A DNA stretch of 64,000 nt from Microbacterium esteraromaticum (GCF_016907315.1 NZ_JAFBBS010000001.1:248001-312000), one strand, 5' to 3'. Shown: positions 16,798-25,774, counted from the stretch's first letter. The notes: generated by a model from the letters alone, not told the origin. Numbers and translations: made by a program.

Positions 16798-18819
16798 ATG
16801 GCAACGGCCACCAATGTCGAAGCACACGCAACGGGCACGATCCAGTGGCTCTCCGCCCCGACGACCAACATCGTCGTCCCGGTCTACCAGCGTCAGTACC
16901 GGTGGGACATCGGCGGATGCGAGAAGCTGCTCTCCGACATCAGGGCAGTCGCTGGTGAAGACGACGGTCATCGGCACTTCATCGGGTCGATCCTGTCGGG
17001 TCGCGACGCGGCACCCGAGGCGGAGCCGGATGCCGAGACGGGCGACCTGATCCTCATAGACGGTCAGCAGCGCATCACGACGATCATGCTGCTGATCGCC
17101 GCGCTGCACCACGCTGTGCGCGACTGCGACTCCGCGCTGGCCGCCGAGCTCGAGCGGGTGCTGGTGCGCGCCGACGATCCGAGCCGCACCAAGCTGCGGC
17201 CGCATCACGCGTGGGCAGAGCTCTACGAATCGGTCGTGCTCGATCGTCGTGGCGACGCGGACCGAGAGTCGCGCTTCGACGACAACTATGCGTTCTTCCG
17301 CAGCCAGGTGCACGCGGACGAGGCGCCGTCGATCTGGCGCGGACTGCAGCGTCTCGAGCACGTGTCCATCACGCTGGGCCCACAGGCGAGCGCGCAGCAG
17401 ATCTTCGAGAGCCTCAACTCCACCGGCCAGCCGCTGCGCGACCACGAGCTGATCCACAACTACATCCTCATGGGTCTCTCGCACTCCGAGCAGCTGCGCA
17501 TCGAGGAGGAGTTCTGGCTTCCGGTCGAGCGGCACACGGGAGAGACGATCGGCGCCTTCTGGAGGCACTACCTCGTCATGACCACCGGACGCGAGATCGA
17601 TGCGGCGGGCGAGCACGGCGTGTACGCCGCGTTCCGGGCGTCCTTCCCGCGGGTCGATCTCGACCGGTTGCGCGACGACGCGGAGGTCTGGCGCGAGTAC
17701 GCCGAGATCTACGGCATCCTGCTGGACCCGACGCGGGAGCCGGATGCCGGGATCCGCACCCAGCTGCGCAATGTGAACACGTTCGGCCGCACCTCGTACC
17801 CTCTCGTGATGAGCGCCTACGGCAACCACCGCCGCGGCGTCATGACCCGCGACGAGCTCATAGAGGTGCTGGAGTGGATCCAGGCACTGTTCCTGCGCCG
17901 CGCGATCGTCGGTCTGCCCAGCGACCGCCTGATCGCCCGGCTCTGCCGTGCGCAGGCCGAGGGCCGCGACCCTCTGATGCGCGCGATCGCGCGCATCACC
18001 CCGTCCGATGAGCGGATCAGCGCGGTGCTGAAGTACGGCGAGCTCCCCCACCCGGCGTACGTGCTCGGTCGCATCGCCGGAGTCGAGGATCTCGCCGACT
18101 ACGACGTGGAGACCATCGTGCCGCCGGTGCCCGCCACGTCATGGAGCGGTGACGGCGTTCGGGAGTGGAAGGAGTACAGCGAGGATGAGCAGAACGCTCA
18201 CCGCGCGCTGACTCCGACTCTCGGCAACCTGACCCTCCTGGAGGATTCGCTCACTCTGCGTGTCTTCGGCGCGTCGTTCCCCGAGAAGCGCGATCAGGCC
18301 TACGCCCGCAGTGCGGTCCCGGCGACCCGTGAGCTGGCCCGCGTCCCCGCGTGGAACACGGCGGCGATCGCCGCGCGCACCGTGCGGCTGACCGAGGAGC
18401 TCGTGCGGATCTGGGCGCGACCCGACGTCGACGAGATCGACGATGACGGTCTGACGCCGGTGCTCGACGCGGTGCGCCGGCGCGGGTGGCCGGCCGGCTG
18501 GGATCGCGAATTCGACTACTGCGAGTACCGCGGAGAGCACTGGGAGATCAAGGATGTCCGTGCTCTGTTCAATCGCGTTTTCCGGCGCGCGTGGACCGAC
18601 GACCGTCCCGCCGCCCTCGCCTACAGCGCCCGCCACGGTGGACCGCTCTACAGCGAGACGGCGTGGAAGGGCCAGTGGGATCAATTCGACGAGTCGCACT
18701 TCCTCTACATGGGCTGGGATTCGCATTACATGATGACCGCCTTGCAGGGGGTGCTGGAGGAGTCCGGCATCGCCTCGGAAGTATTCGTGAAGTACTCGTA
18801 CATAGGGAACGTGATGTGA
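16798..18819 (+). CDS. DUF262 (GmrS-like/ParB-related) protein with a degenerate DUF1524-like region
   Basis: The 673-residue protein begins with a DUF262 domain: PVYQRQYRW at 28-36, LIDGQQRITT at 87-95 and IFESLNSTGQPL at 202-213. GmrSD-type type IV restriction enzymes use this domain as a nucleotide-dependent module. A DUF1524-like stretch follows (about 430-505, with LGNLTLL and F..K), but the usual EHIxPQ histidine is Thr (ETIVPP, 438-443) and the downstream Asn is lost. The HNH nuclease site therefore looks inactive. The last 110 residues (WDREFDYCEYRGEHWEI to the end) are not recognised. The stop overlaps the next start by one base (TGATG). Confidence 0.85.
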   Translation: MATATNVEAHATGTIQWLSAPTTNIVVPVYQRQYRWDIGGCEKLLSDIRAVAGEDDGHRHFIGSILSGRDAAPEAEPDAETGDLILIDGQQRITTIMLLIAALHHAVRDCDSALAAELERVLVRADDPSRTKLRPHHAWAELYESVVLDRRGDADRESRFDDNYAFFRSQVHADEAPSIWRGLQRLEHVSITLGPQASAQQIFESLNSTGQPLRDHELIHNYILMGLSHSEQLRIEEEFWLPVERHTGETIGAFWRHYLVMTTGREIDAAGEHGVYAAFRASFPRVDLDRLRDDAEVWREYAEIYGILLDPTREPDAGIRTQLRNVNTFGRTSYPLVMSAYGNHRRGVMTRDELIEVLEWIQALFLRRAIVGLPSDRLIARLCRAQAEGRDPLMRAIARITPSDERISAVLKYGELPHPAYVLGRIAGVEDLADYDVETIVPPVPATSWSGDGVREWKEYSEDEQNAHRALTPTLGNLTLLEDSLTLRVFGASFPEKRDQAYARSAVPATRELARVPAWNTAAIAARTVRLTEELVRIWARPDVDEIDDDGLTPVLDAVRRRGWPAGWDREFDYCEYRGEHWEIKDVRALFNRVFRRAWTDDRPAALAYSARHGGPLYSETAWKGQWDQFDESHFLYMGWDSHYMMTALQGVLEESGIASEVFVKYSYIGNVM

Positions 18820-20069
18820 TGACCAGCACCATCGTCCGGCGCATGCAGGACCTCACCGTCGAAGAGCACACCCTCACCGTTCCCCTGGTGTGGGGCGACC
18901 CTTCGGACACGCGGACGATCGACGTCTTCGCCGCCGTCGTCAGCCGCGAGGGCGGCGAAGACCTGCCCTACCTGGTGTTCCTTCAGGGCGGCCCCGGGCA
19001 CGAGGCGCCGCGTCCCTTCCACGGGCCGTCGGTGCCATCATGGCTCGACGCCGCTCTTGCCGGGCATCGCGTGGTGCTGCTCGATCAGCGCGGCACTGGC
19101 CGCTCCACGCCGGTGGGCGACGGGCATCTGCAGCGCGGTGCTGAGGCGGTCGCCGAGCACCTCACCCACCTTCGCGCGGATTCGATCGTCCGCGACTGCG
19201 AGGCGTTCCGAGCGCATCTCGGGGCCGAACGATGGAACGTGCTCGGTCAGTCGTTCGGCGGGTTCACGACGCTGGCCTACCTCTCGACCGACGCGTCGTC
19301 ACTCGAGCGCGTCTACATCACCGGTGGATTGAGCACCCTCGACCGCACGCCCGACGAGGTGTACGCACTCTGCTACGACAAGATGCGCGACGCCTCGGAG
19401 CGGTACTACCGTCGCTTCCCCGAGCACCGCGACCGCATGCGCCGGCTTGCGGATCTCGCCCTCGCGGGCGAGATCGTGCTACCCGATGGAGAGGTCGTGT
19501 CGTTGTCGCGCCTGCGCTCAGCGGGATCGGCGCTCGGCACCAACGACGGCTGGCAGACGCTCTGGTCGCTGCTCGAGCTCGACCCCTCGTCGAACGCCTT
19601 CCGTCACGACCTCGCCGCGGCGATGCCGTACGGCGGACGCAATCCGCTGTACTACGTCTTCCACGAATCGAGCTACGCCTCCGGTCACGCCACACGCTGG
19701 TCAGCGGAGCGCATGGAGCCCTCCGACTTCGCAGCAGATCCCACGCTCTTCACCGGGGAGCACATCCGCCGCGAGTGGACCGAGACGGTGCCCGCGTTGC
19801 GTCCCTGGCGCGAAGTCGCCCTGGCGCTCGCCGAGCACGAGTGGCCCACGATCTACGACGCGGCCGCGATCGAGGCATCCGGGACAGTGGGCGCCGCAGC
19901 CGTCTACGTGAACGATGTGTACGTGCCGTACGAGTACTCCATGGAGACCGCGCGACTGCTCCCTGGCGTGCGCACCTGGGTCACCAGCGAGCACGAGCAC
20001 AACGGTCTGCGGGCCGGCGACGTGCTCCCCCGCCTGATCGATCTCGCGCACGACCGCCGCGTGCGCTGA
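18819..20069 (+). CDS. Alpha/beta hydrolase, prolyl aminopeptidase-like (peptidase S33)
   Basis: The 416-residue enzyme has the nucleophile elbow GQSFGG, the oxyanion segment FLQGGPGHEAPRP and DQRGTGRS, all typical of proline iminopeptidases. The family His near the C-terminus is in SEHEHNGLRAGD. Activity against N-terminal proline peptides is inferred. It overlaps the DUF262 stop codon by one base and so is translated with it, which makes an unconnected housekeeping role less certain. Confidence 0.85.
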   Translation: MTSTIVRRMQDLTVEEHTLTVPLVWGDPSDTRTIDVFAAVVSREGGEDLPYLVFLQGGPGHEAPRPFHGPSVPSWLDAALAGHRVVLLDQRGTGRSTPVGDGHLQRGAEAVAEHLTHLRADSIVRDCEAFRAHLGAERWNVLGQSFGGFTTLAYLSTDASSLERVYITGGLSTLDRTPDEVYALCYDKMRDASERYYRRFPEHRDRMRRLADLALAGEIVLPDGEVVSLSRLRSAGSALGTNDGWQTLWSLLELDPSSNAFRHDLAAAMPYGGRNPLYYVFHESSYASGHATRWSAERMEPSDFAADPTLFTGEHIRREWTETVPALRPWREVALALAEHEWPTIYDAAAIEASGTVGAAAVYVNDVYVPYEYSMETARLLPGVRTWVTSEHEHNGLRAGDVLPRLIDLAHDRRVR

Positions 20070-20080
20070 GCGGCAGCCCG

Positions 20081-20287
20081 TCAGTCGGCCGCCTCTCGTT
20101 CGTCTTCGTCTACGGGCACGGCGATGCTCTGCTCGACCACGTCGGCCGGATCGGCGTGGATCCCGTCCGGCGCCGGATCGCTGACGGTGCTCTCCGGGTC
20201 GAGCGGCTCCTCTGTCTGCTCACGCGTCTGCTCGAGGGCATCCGCCTCGGGGATCTCGGCCGTCGGCCCGTCCTGATATCCGCTCAT
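20081..20287 (-). CDS. Small acidic, probably disordered protein
   Basis: This 68-residue protein is rich in Glu, Asp, Pro and Ala with no aromatic core and no recognised domain. A strong AAGGAGGA precedes the ATG, which supports expression. It is convergent with the S33 peptidase gene. No function can be assigned. Confidence 0.65.
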   Translation of the reverse strand: MSGYQDGPTAEIPEADALEQTREQTEEPLDPESTVSDPAPDGIHADPADVVEQSIAVPVDEDEREAAD

Positions 20288-20370
20288 GCTGTCCTCCTTC
20301 GCGATGGGTACCCAGCGTGACCGCCGACACTCGTCGCGTCAAGGGCGTGGCGTCGCCAGAGCCGCAGCTC

Positions 20371-20376
20371 TACGGT
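20371..20376 (+). promoter_or_regulatory. -10 hexamer TACGGT, leaderless start of the DUF72 gene
   Basis: TACGGT ends 7 nt before the ATG at 20384 and selects it over the in-frame GTG at 20375, which begins inside the hexamer. Confidence 0.55.
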
Positions 20377-20383
20377 GAACCGG

Positions 20384-21250
20384 ATGACGCCACACGACGC
20401 ACTCGCCTCCCGCCGTCACGCCGTGCGGGTGGGCACCTCAGGGTGGCGTTACCGCTCGTGGCGCGGCGACTTCTATCCGGACGGACTCGTGCAACGCGCT
20501 GAGCTGAGCTACATCGGCGAGCAGTTCTCGACCGTCGAGCTGAACGGGTCGTTCTACTCGCTGCAGCGACCGCAGAGCTACCTCCGGTGGCGCTCGGCCG
20601 TGCCAGACGACTTCGTCTTCGCGGTGAAGGGCTCGCGCTACATCTCGCACATGCTGCGGCTGCGCGACGCCAGCACCGCCCTCGCGAACTTCTTCGCATC
20701 GGGCGTGCTCGCCCTGGGTCCGACGCTCGGCCCCATCCTGTGGCAGCTGCCGGAGCGACAGCGGTTCGAGCCCGATGTCCTCGAGACCTTCCTCGAGGGC
20801 CTGCCGCGCACGACGAGGGAGGCACGGGCACTGGCCGAGCGTCATGACGCGCGGATGAACGGACGTGCGTGGCTCGACCACGTCGACGAGCGACCGCTGC
20901 AGTACGCGCTCGAGCCCCGATCGGAGACCTTCGACGACCCCGCGCTCACCGAGATCCTCAACCGCCACGGAGTTGCGCTGACAGTCGCCGACACCGCCGG
21001 CAGATGGCCGCAGTTCGAACCAGGAGACGCCGATCTCGTATACGTGCGCCTGCACGGAGCATCGGAGCTCTACACGAGCGGCTACTCAGCCGAGGAGCTG
21101 CAGACGTGGGCCGATTGCTGTCGCCGCTGGGCCGCCGCGGGCGACGGACGAGACGTCTGGGTCTACTTCGACAACGATGCGCGCGGGCACGCGCCGCACG
21201 ACGCGCGTGCCCTCGCCCGCCTGGTCGGCGACGCGCCGACGCCTCGGTGA
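20384..21250 (+). CDS. DUF72 domain-containing protein (YecE-like)
   Basis: The 288-residue protein matches the DUF72 TIM-barrel family: VGTSGWRYRSWRGDFYP at the N-terminus, STVELNGSFYSLQ, FAVKGSRYISHM and the C-terminal YFDNDARGHAPHDA. The family has conserved polar residues but no established reaction. It is convergent with the BrkB-like gene, 10 bp away. Confidence 0.9.
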   Translation: MTPHDALASRRHAVRVGTSGWRYRSWRGDFYPDGLVQRAELSYIGEQFSTVELNGSFYSLQRPQSYLRWRSAVPDDFVFAVKGSRYISHMLRLRDASTALANFFASGVLALGPTLGPILWQLPERQRFEPDVLETFLEGLPRTTREARALAERHDARMNGRAWLDHVDERPLQYALEPRSETFDDPALTEILNRHGVALTVADTAGRWPQFEPGDADLVYVRLHGASELYTSGYSAEELQTWADCCRRWAAAGDGRDVWVYFDNDARGHAPHDARALARLVGDAPTPR

Positions 21251-21260
21251 GCCTCTGAGC

Positions 21261-22286
21261 TCACCTTCGAGAGCGGCGCAGCCGCCGCGCCAGGCGCTCA
21301 TCCGCCACGTCGTTCTCGGCCGTCTTCTCCAGCCGCGTGGTGTCGCGCAGGGGGATCTGCAGCTCGCGCTCGGCGGGAACGCCCCGACGCAGCTCGCGCA
21401 CACGCTCGAGCTCAGCGTCGAAGAGCGCCCCCACGAGCAGGGCGATGTTGCCGATCCACAGCCACAGAAGGAAGAGGACCACTCCTGCGAACGAGCCGTA
21501 CAACCGGTCGTAGTCGGCGAGATTGCTCACGTAGAAACCGAATCCGACGGATGCCACGGCGAACGTCCCGATGGCGACCAGCGCGCCGACGCTCATCAGG
21601 CGGAACCGGGGATGGGCGATGTTGGGTGCGAAGTAGTAGAGGATCGCGACGATGAGACACACCACGAGCACCAGGGCGGGCCAGCGGGCGATGCGCCACA
21701 CCGTCAGAGCCACCTCACCGGCTCCTAGCGACGCACCGAGCGACTTGGCCAGCGGCCAGCTGAGGGCGGCCAGTCCGCAGGCGATCATCACGAGCACGAA
21801 GACGGCGAACGTGACCAGCAGGTGCGTCGGCTTCGCCTTCCAGAACATGCGCCCCTCGGGAACCCCGTAGATCCGGTTCATCGCCCTGCCCAGCGCCGTC
21901 ACATACCGAGCGACCGACCACAGCGCGAAGATCAGGGCGAGAACCATCAGCCAGCCGGCGCCGGCGGTCGACGCGACCTGCTCGAGCGGCTGCTGCAGGG
22001 CCTGCACGATGTCAGCGGGCGCGACCTCGCGCAGCACGTCGAGCGCAGCCTTCGCGGCCCCGCGCTTCTCACCGAACACGCCGATGACCGAGAACGCGGC
22101 GATGAGGGCCGGGAACATTGCGAGAATCGCGTAGAACGTCAGGCCGGCTGCCGCATCCGGCGAGTAGGTGCGGAAGAAGCCCCTGGCCACCCGTCTGATG
22201 ATGAGTGCGGTGGCCTCTCTGCGCTCGCCGTCGCGATGCATGCCGTCGTGCGGCGCGTCTGTCCCCATCCGTCCAGGATGCCCCAT
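21261..22286 (-). CDS. YihY/BrkB family membrane protein
   Basis: The 341-residue protein has about six membrane segments and the family signature AAAGLTFYAILAMFPALIAAFS. The charged C-terminal tail (about 290-341) is cytoplasmic. These proteins were once called tRNA-processing RNase BN in error; the family is now treated as membrane proteins of uncertain, possibly transport, function. The exact start is uncertain because several Met codons lie in the first 16 residues. Confidence 0.88.
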   Translation of the reverse strand: MGHPGRMGTDAPHDGMHRDGERREATALIIRRVARGFFRTYSPDAAAGLTFYAILAMFPALIAAFSVIGVFGEKRGAAKAALDVLREVAPADIVQALQQPLEQVASTAGAGWLMVLALIFALWSVARYVTALGRAMNRIYGVPEGRMFWKAKPTHLLVTFAVFVLVMIACGLAALSWPLAKSLGASLGAGEVALTVWRIARWPALVLVVCLIVAILYYFAPNIAHPRFRLMSVGALVAIGTFAVASVGFGFYVSNLADYDRLYGSFAGVVLFLLWLWIGNIALLVGALFDAELERVRELRRGVPAERELQIPLRDTTRLEKTAENDVADERLARRLRRSRR

Positions 22287-22411
22287 CCGCGCCCTCGTGC
22301 CACCGGCCTTGCGGCGAGCAGAGCCGCGATGCTACCCGGCTCGAGCCGCTGGTCAACCCCTTTGCCCAGCCGGTCCGGCCACGGCACGGTGGACACCGGA
22401 AAGGAGCTGCC

Positions 22412-22654
22412 ATGTCGAACGTCCACGAACAGCCCGATGAAGAGCCCACCACCGAGGAGCTCGAAGAGCCGAGCACCGAGAAGGAGCCGGGCGAGGAGCC
22501 GAAGGTCGAGCACCCCGAGCAGCCTGAACCCGACCACGAAGCCGTCGGCATCGGCGTCGTCGGCGGGCCGCAGAGCGATACCGCCGACGCAGCCGCCCCT
22601 CAGTCGGCGGACAATGGTCAGGCGCAGCCGGTGGACGGCGATCAGTCCGACTGA
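22412..22654 (+). CDS. Small acidic, Glu/Pro-rich disordered protein
   Basis: The 80-residue protein is strongly acidic (for example EEPTTEELEEPSTEKEPGEE) and probably disordered. GGAAAGGAG at a proper distance supports the ATG at 22412; the longer in-frame extension upstream has the Arg-rich composition of out-of-frame sequence. Its 3' end overlaps the convergent diiron protein gene by 13 bp. It resembles in composition, not in alignment, the acidic protein at 20081. Confidence 0.65.
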   Translation: MSNVHEQPDEEPTTEELEEPSTEKEPGEEPKVEHPEQPEPDHEAVGIGVVGGPQSDTADAAAPQSADNGQAQPVDGDQSD

Positions 22655-23691
22655 GGCTGCGTGCGCAGCGAGCTGCGACCGGCCTCGAACGCCTGAAGGA
22701 TGTGCTCGCTCGCCCAGCCGTCGACGGTGAGGCACGCCGACGCTCCGAACAGGATGTCGTCGAGCAGATCGGGGTCGTCCTCTGCGAGCGAACCAGCCAG
22801 ATCACGCGCCGCGATCTGCTCGTGCACGGCATCGGCTTCGACGTGCTCGTCGTAGTAGGCCGCGACATCATCGTCGAACCCCACCCGCCGCAGCCCCTCC
22901 GCGATCGCACGGCACGGCAGCGACGACGTCATCTCGAACGCGGCCAGGTGACCGACGGATGCTCCGCGCAGGCGCCGGTTCAGGCCGAACATCGTCATCA
23001 GGTTGAAGGAGGCGAGCGTGATCGCCGGCACCTGGTTCACATACGCGCCGTAGGTGTCGTCGAGCCCGGCCCCGCGCATCGCCCGAGCGAACATGACCTG
23101 GTGCATGCGCTCTGCCCGTCCCCCGCCGTACTCATCGGCCTGGATCTCGATGAGCGCCGCCTTGGCCCGTCCCGTGAGACGAGGGATCGTCCACGAGTGG
23201 GCGTCTGCCTCGCGCAGCGTGTACACGCTCCGCTGGATCAGAAGCTCCCGTGCCTGCTCGATGTCGGCCTTGCGGCTGATGAAGTGCGACAGGCTCGGGC
23301 CGGGCTGCGGCGCGGTGAGTGCGAACAGCGCCGCAGCGACGGACTCGCGCGTCGGCTCGGGGGCCTCTACCAGCGGAGCCGACGCGCGAACGGCGTCTTC
23401 GAACGCCCGCTCGAGCACAGCGCGGGCGGTGAGCAGCGAGGCGTCCCACTCCCAGTGGGCGCTGAACTCGGGCAGAGAACCGTACGACACCGCGTACAGC
23501 AGGAACAGCGACAGCTGCACATCCTCATCGGTGATCGGATCCTCGACCAGCACAGCGTCGCGTGCGAGCTGCGGCAGCATCTCAGCCCGTTCCGGCGCTC
23601 GATTCAGCAGCACCTTCAGCAGTTCGGCACTGAACGGACCGCGAGCGGTGATGGCGGAGGTGGTCTGGTCGGCGGAGAGGCTGAGCGTCAT
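22642..23691 (-). CDS. Iron-containing redox enzyme family protein (haem-oxygenase-like diiron fold)
   Basis: The 349-residue protein shows the two metal-ligand helices of the haem-oxygenase-like diiron family: EIQADEYGGGRAERMH at 182-197 and DEHVEADAVHE at 281-291, where His283, Glu285 and His290 fit ligand positions. The reaction is unknown; relatives cleave or oxidise diverse substrates with O2. AAGGAGC supports the ATG at 23691. The gene is divergent from a CDGSH iron-sulfur protein, an adjacency that suggests the small protein supplies electrons or iron-sulfur chemistry. Confidence 0.85.
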   Translation of the reverse strand: MTLSLSADQTTSAITARGPFSAELLKVLLNRAPERAEMLPQLARDAVLVEDPITDEDVQLSLFLLYAVSYGSLPEFSAHWEWDASLLTARAVLERAFEDAVRASAPLVEAPEPTRESVAAALFALTAPQPGPSLSHFISRKADIEQARELLIQRSVYTLREADAHSWTIPRLTGRAKAALIEIQADEYGGGRAERMHQVMFARAMRGAGLDDTYGAYVNQVPAITLASFNLMTMFGLNRRLRGASVGHLAAFEMTSSLPCRAIAEGLRRVGFDDDVAAYYDEHVEADAVHEQIAARDLAGSLAEDDPDLLDDILFGASACLTVDGWASEHILQAFEAGRSSLRTQPQSD

Positions 23692-23773
23692 GGTGCTCCT
23701 TCGGCAGGCTGAGCCGGACGGGGGATCCGGCGTTCCCGCAACCCTAAGTCTCGGCGACGGGGCGATGACAGGC

Positions 23774-23802
23774 CTTGACACGACCCCGTCCGGGTCGTCA
23801 AG
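23774..23802. promoter_or_regulatory. Imperfect palindrome in the divergent diiron protein-CDGSH promoter region
   Basis: CTTGACACGACCC and GGGTCGTCAAG are reverse complements except for a 2-nt AC insertion. The left arm also contains a perfect -35-like TTGACA. It is a candidate operator serving both genes. Confidence 0.45.
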
Positions 23803-23859
23803 TCCCTATCACCCCTCGGCTGGGCGCGTCACACTCGGAACAGACGACGAGGAGCCCGC

Positions 23860-24066
23860 ATGACCACGACGAGCGAGACCCCCACGATCACCGCCTGCAC
23901 AGACGGGCCGCTCCTCGTGCGAGGGGATGTCGAGCTGCAGACATCGGCGGGGCGTCCGGTCGAGCGCCACCGCCGGACGATCGCACTGTGTCGCTGCGGG
24001 CTGTCGTCGATCAAGCCGTTCTGCGACGGTGCGCACAAGACATCCGGTTTCCGCACCGATGACTGA
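23860..24066 (+). CDS. CDGSH-type iron-sulfur domain protein
   Basis: The 68-residue protein carries the complete CDGSH cluster motif: Cys44, Cys46, Cys55 and His59 in CRCGLSSIKPFCDGAHKTSGF-type spacing (3 Cys, 1 His, [2Fe-2S]). Such clusters are labile and redox active. GAGGAG precedes the ATG. It is divergent from the diiron protein and shares its control region. Confidence 0.93.
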   Translation: MTTTSETPTITACTDGPLLVRGDVELQTSAGRPVERHRRTIALCRCGLSSIKPFCDGAHKTSGFRTDD

Positions 24067-24090
24067 GCCGACGCCGGGGCTGCATCGAGA

Positions 24091-24121
24091 ACGCCCTCAC
24101 CCCACTGGGAGGTGAGGGCGT
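24091..24121 (+). terminator. Terminator of the CDGSH gene
   Basis: An 11-bp perfect stem (ACGCCCTCACC and complement) with a 9-nt loop lies 24 nt after the stop. The 178 bp from here to 24299 hold no supported gene. Confidence 0.75.
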
Positions 24122-24299
24122 CGCGATCACCGGCGGAGGTTGGGAATCCGGCGATCGACGGCGATACTGCAGCTGGGGGGCCAGAGCATCGCGGCATGAT
24201 TCGGAGGGCGGACGCTGCCAGCGCCCACGCTCCTGAGTCCGACCGCAGCGGGGCACGTATTCTCTCCATCGCCACGCCCACCGCGTCGGCCCGCTGCGT

Positions 24300-24953
24300 T
24301 CAGTCGAGCAGTCCCTCGTCCCATGCGACCTTCGCCAGGTCGACTTTCGTGCTGACATCGATCCCGTGCTTCTTGTACTTCTGCTTCACACGGTTCAGAT
24401 ACTTGCGCGCCGTGCCGGCCTGCACCCCGATCGCGTCGGCCACGGCGCTGATGGAGTGGCCTGCGACGTACAACACGAAGACCTTCTCTTCCTGGGCGCT
24501 GAGCTTGGGCACGCTGGGAGCACGATCGACAGCTTGACGAGCAAGCTCGGTGACCGGATGTTCGCCATCGACAACCGCTGCGATCGTCGACAACAGCGTT
24601 TCCTCCGTGTCCAGTTTGGACACGACGCCGTCGAACCCCGCGTCCACCAGGCGACGCGCTGCGCCCCTCTGGTGGAGTGAAGAGACCAAGACGATCCGCA
24701 TGCCGGCGTGCCTGAGCGCCATGACCGATTCGAGGTCGCGTGAGTTCTCCGAGCGTGGGAGGAGCTCGGTGAGCACGACATGCGGCCACACGGTGCGACT
24801 GTGACGCCGCACCCAGGTGATCAACTCGCTCACGGAAGCGCATGAATGCACCACATCCATCCCCGCACCGTCTCGAAGCAATTCGACCGCCCTCAGCCGT
24901 TGCAGCACATGCGGCTCCACGATTGCGGCTCGATACCTTTTCGGCTCTCGCAC
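24300..24953 (-). CDS. LuxR-type regulator with a receiver-like domain lacking the phosphorylatable Asp
   Basis: The 217-residue protein has a receiver-like N-terminus (YRAAIVEPHVLQRLRAVELL) and a C-terminal LuxR helix-turn-helix, LSAQEEKVFVLYVAGHSISAVADAIGV followed by TARKYLNRVKQKY. At the expected phosphoacceptor position it reads WPHVVLTELLP, with no Asp, so it is probably not a normal response regulator. AAGGAG supports the GTG at 24953. It lies downstream of the Tat-secreted protein gene on the same strand, with a hairpin between them. Confidence 0.82.
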   Translation of the reverse strand: MREPKRYRAAIVEPHVLQRLRAVELLRDGAGMDVVHSCASVSELITWVRRHSRTVWPHVVLTELLPRSENSRDLESVMALRHAGMRIVLVSSLHQRGAARRLVDAGFDGVVSKLDTEETLLSTIAAVVDGEHPVTELARQAVDRAPSVPKLSAQEEKVFVLYVAGHSISAVADAIGVQAGTARKYLNRVKQKYKKHGIDVSTKVDLAKVAWDEGLLD

Positions 24954-25039
24954 GTGAACTCCTTCCCCGGGCGATGGCGCATCTCCATCACTCGCCGATT
25001 CCCGACCCCCTCGGCCGGTGCCGATGGGCCGATAGGCTG

Positions 25040-25070
25040 CCCCGCTCTCTTCGGATCCGAGAGCGCGGGG
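25040..25070 (-). terminator. Hairpin between the secreted protein gene and the LuxR gene
   Basis: CCCCGCTCTC pairs with GAGAG plus CGGGG, with a 2-nt bulge, around a CGGATCC-containing loop. It lies 20 nt after the stop of the secreted protein gene and would separate it from the regulator. Confidence 0.55.
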
Positions 25071-25090
25071 ATGCCTGTCAGCCGCGTCTT

Positions 25091-25747
25091 TCAGAGGCAG
25101 CTGATCGTGGGCAAGGAGGTCCCGATGTCGTCGGTCGACGCAGAGCCGTTCGTCGCGCTTCTCTGGAACGCGGTCCAGGTGTAGCAGATGGTGACGCTGC
25201 CGGTCGTGGGCGCGGTGTAGGTCACCGTCCACGTCTGGTTGGTGTAGTTGCTCCCGTTGGCAGCGGTGGTGAGCCGGTTCGCGTTGGTTCCCCCCGGAGT
25301 TCCGCTCTTTCCTGTCGAGCCGACGGTGTACCCCGCCCAGACCTGAGAGCCGCCGATGGTGAACACCAGGTTCGCAGGCGAGTCCGGCAAGGGGTTCGAC
25401 CGGTTGGCCTGCGTGGTGAAAGTGATCGAGTAGGTGTTGCCCGCGGTCATCGACACCGTCGCGCACTTTCTCAGAACGTAGTTCGAGGTCGTACTTGCAT
25501 CGCACCACTGCCAGAATATGCCGTCTGCGCCAGGCTGCGTGCCACCGCAGGTTCCGGAGGTGAAGCTGCCGGTCGTGCTCTGGCTCCACGCAGACCACGC
25601 CGGCACGGGGACGGCGCAGGCGGTCGAGGCCGTCGAGCTCGGCGCCGCGGTGGCGACGGCGATCACCGGTATCGCCCACGCCGTTCCTTTGACGAGCGTG
25701 CGGCGGCTGATGCCGCTGGACGCGTGCCTGTCGTCGAGATTCGGCAT
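25091..25747 (-). CDS. Secreted protein with a twin-arginine (Tat) signal, unknown function
   Basis: The 218-residue protein starts with SRRTLVKGTAWAIPVIAVA (Arg15-Arg16), a Tat-type signal with a likely cleavage near residue 44. The mature part is rich in Thr, Ser, Gly and Asn with four or five Cys and beta-strand-like repeats (NTYSITFTTQ, QTWTVTYTAPTTGSVTICYTW), suggesting an immunoglobulin-like or camelysin-type beta sandwich. No family is recognised with certainty. GGGGAGGG precedes the ATG at 25747. The low charge of the mature protein and the neighbouring LuxR regulator suggest a regulated surface protein. Confidence 0.75.
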   Translation of the reverse strand: MPNLDDRHASSGISRRTLVKGTAWAIPVIAVATAAPSSTASTACAVPVPAWSAWSQSTTGSFTSGTCGGTQPGADGIFWQWCDASTTSNYVLRKCATVSMTAGNTYSITFTTQANRSNPLPDSPANLVFTIGGSQVWAGYTVGSTGKSGTPGGTNANRLTTAANGSNYTNQTWTVTYTAPTTGSVTICYTWTAFQRSATNGSASTDDIGTSLPTISCL

Positions 25748-25774
25748 GGGCCCTCCCCAGAGCTGTGACTGCAA

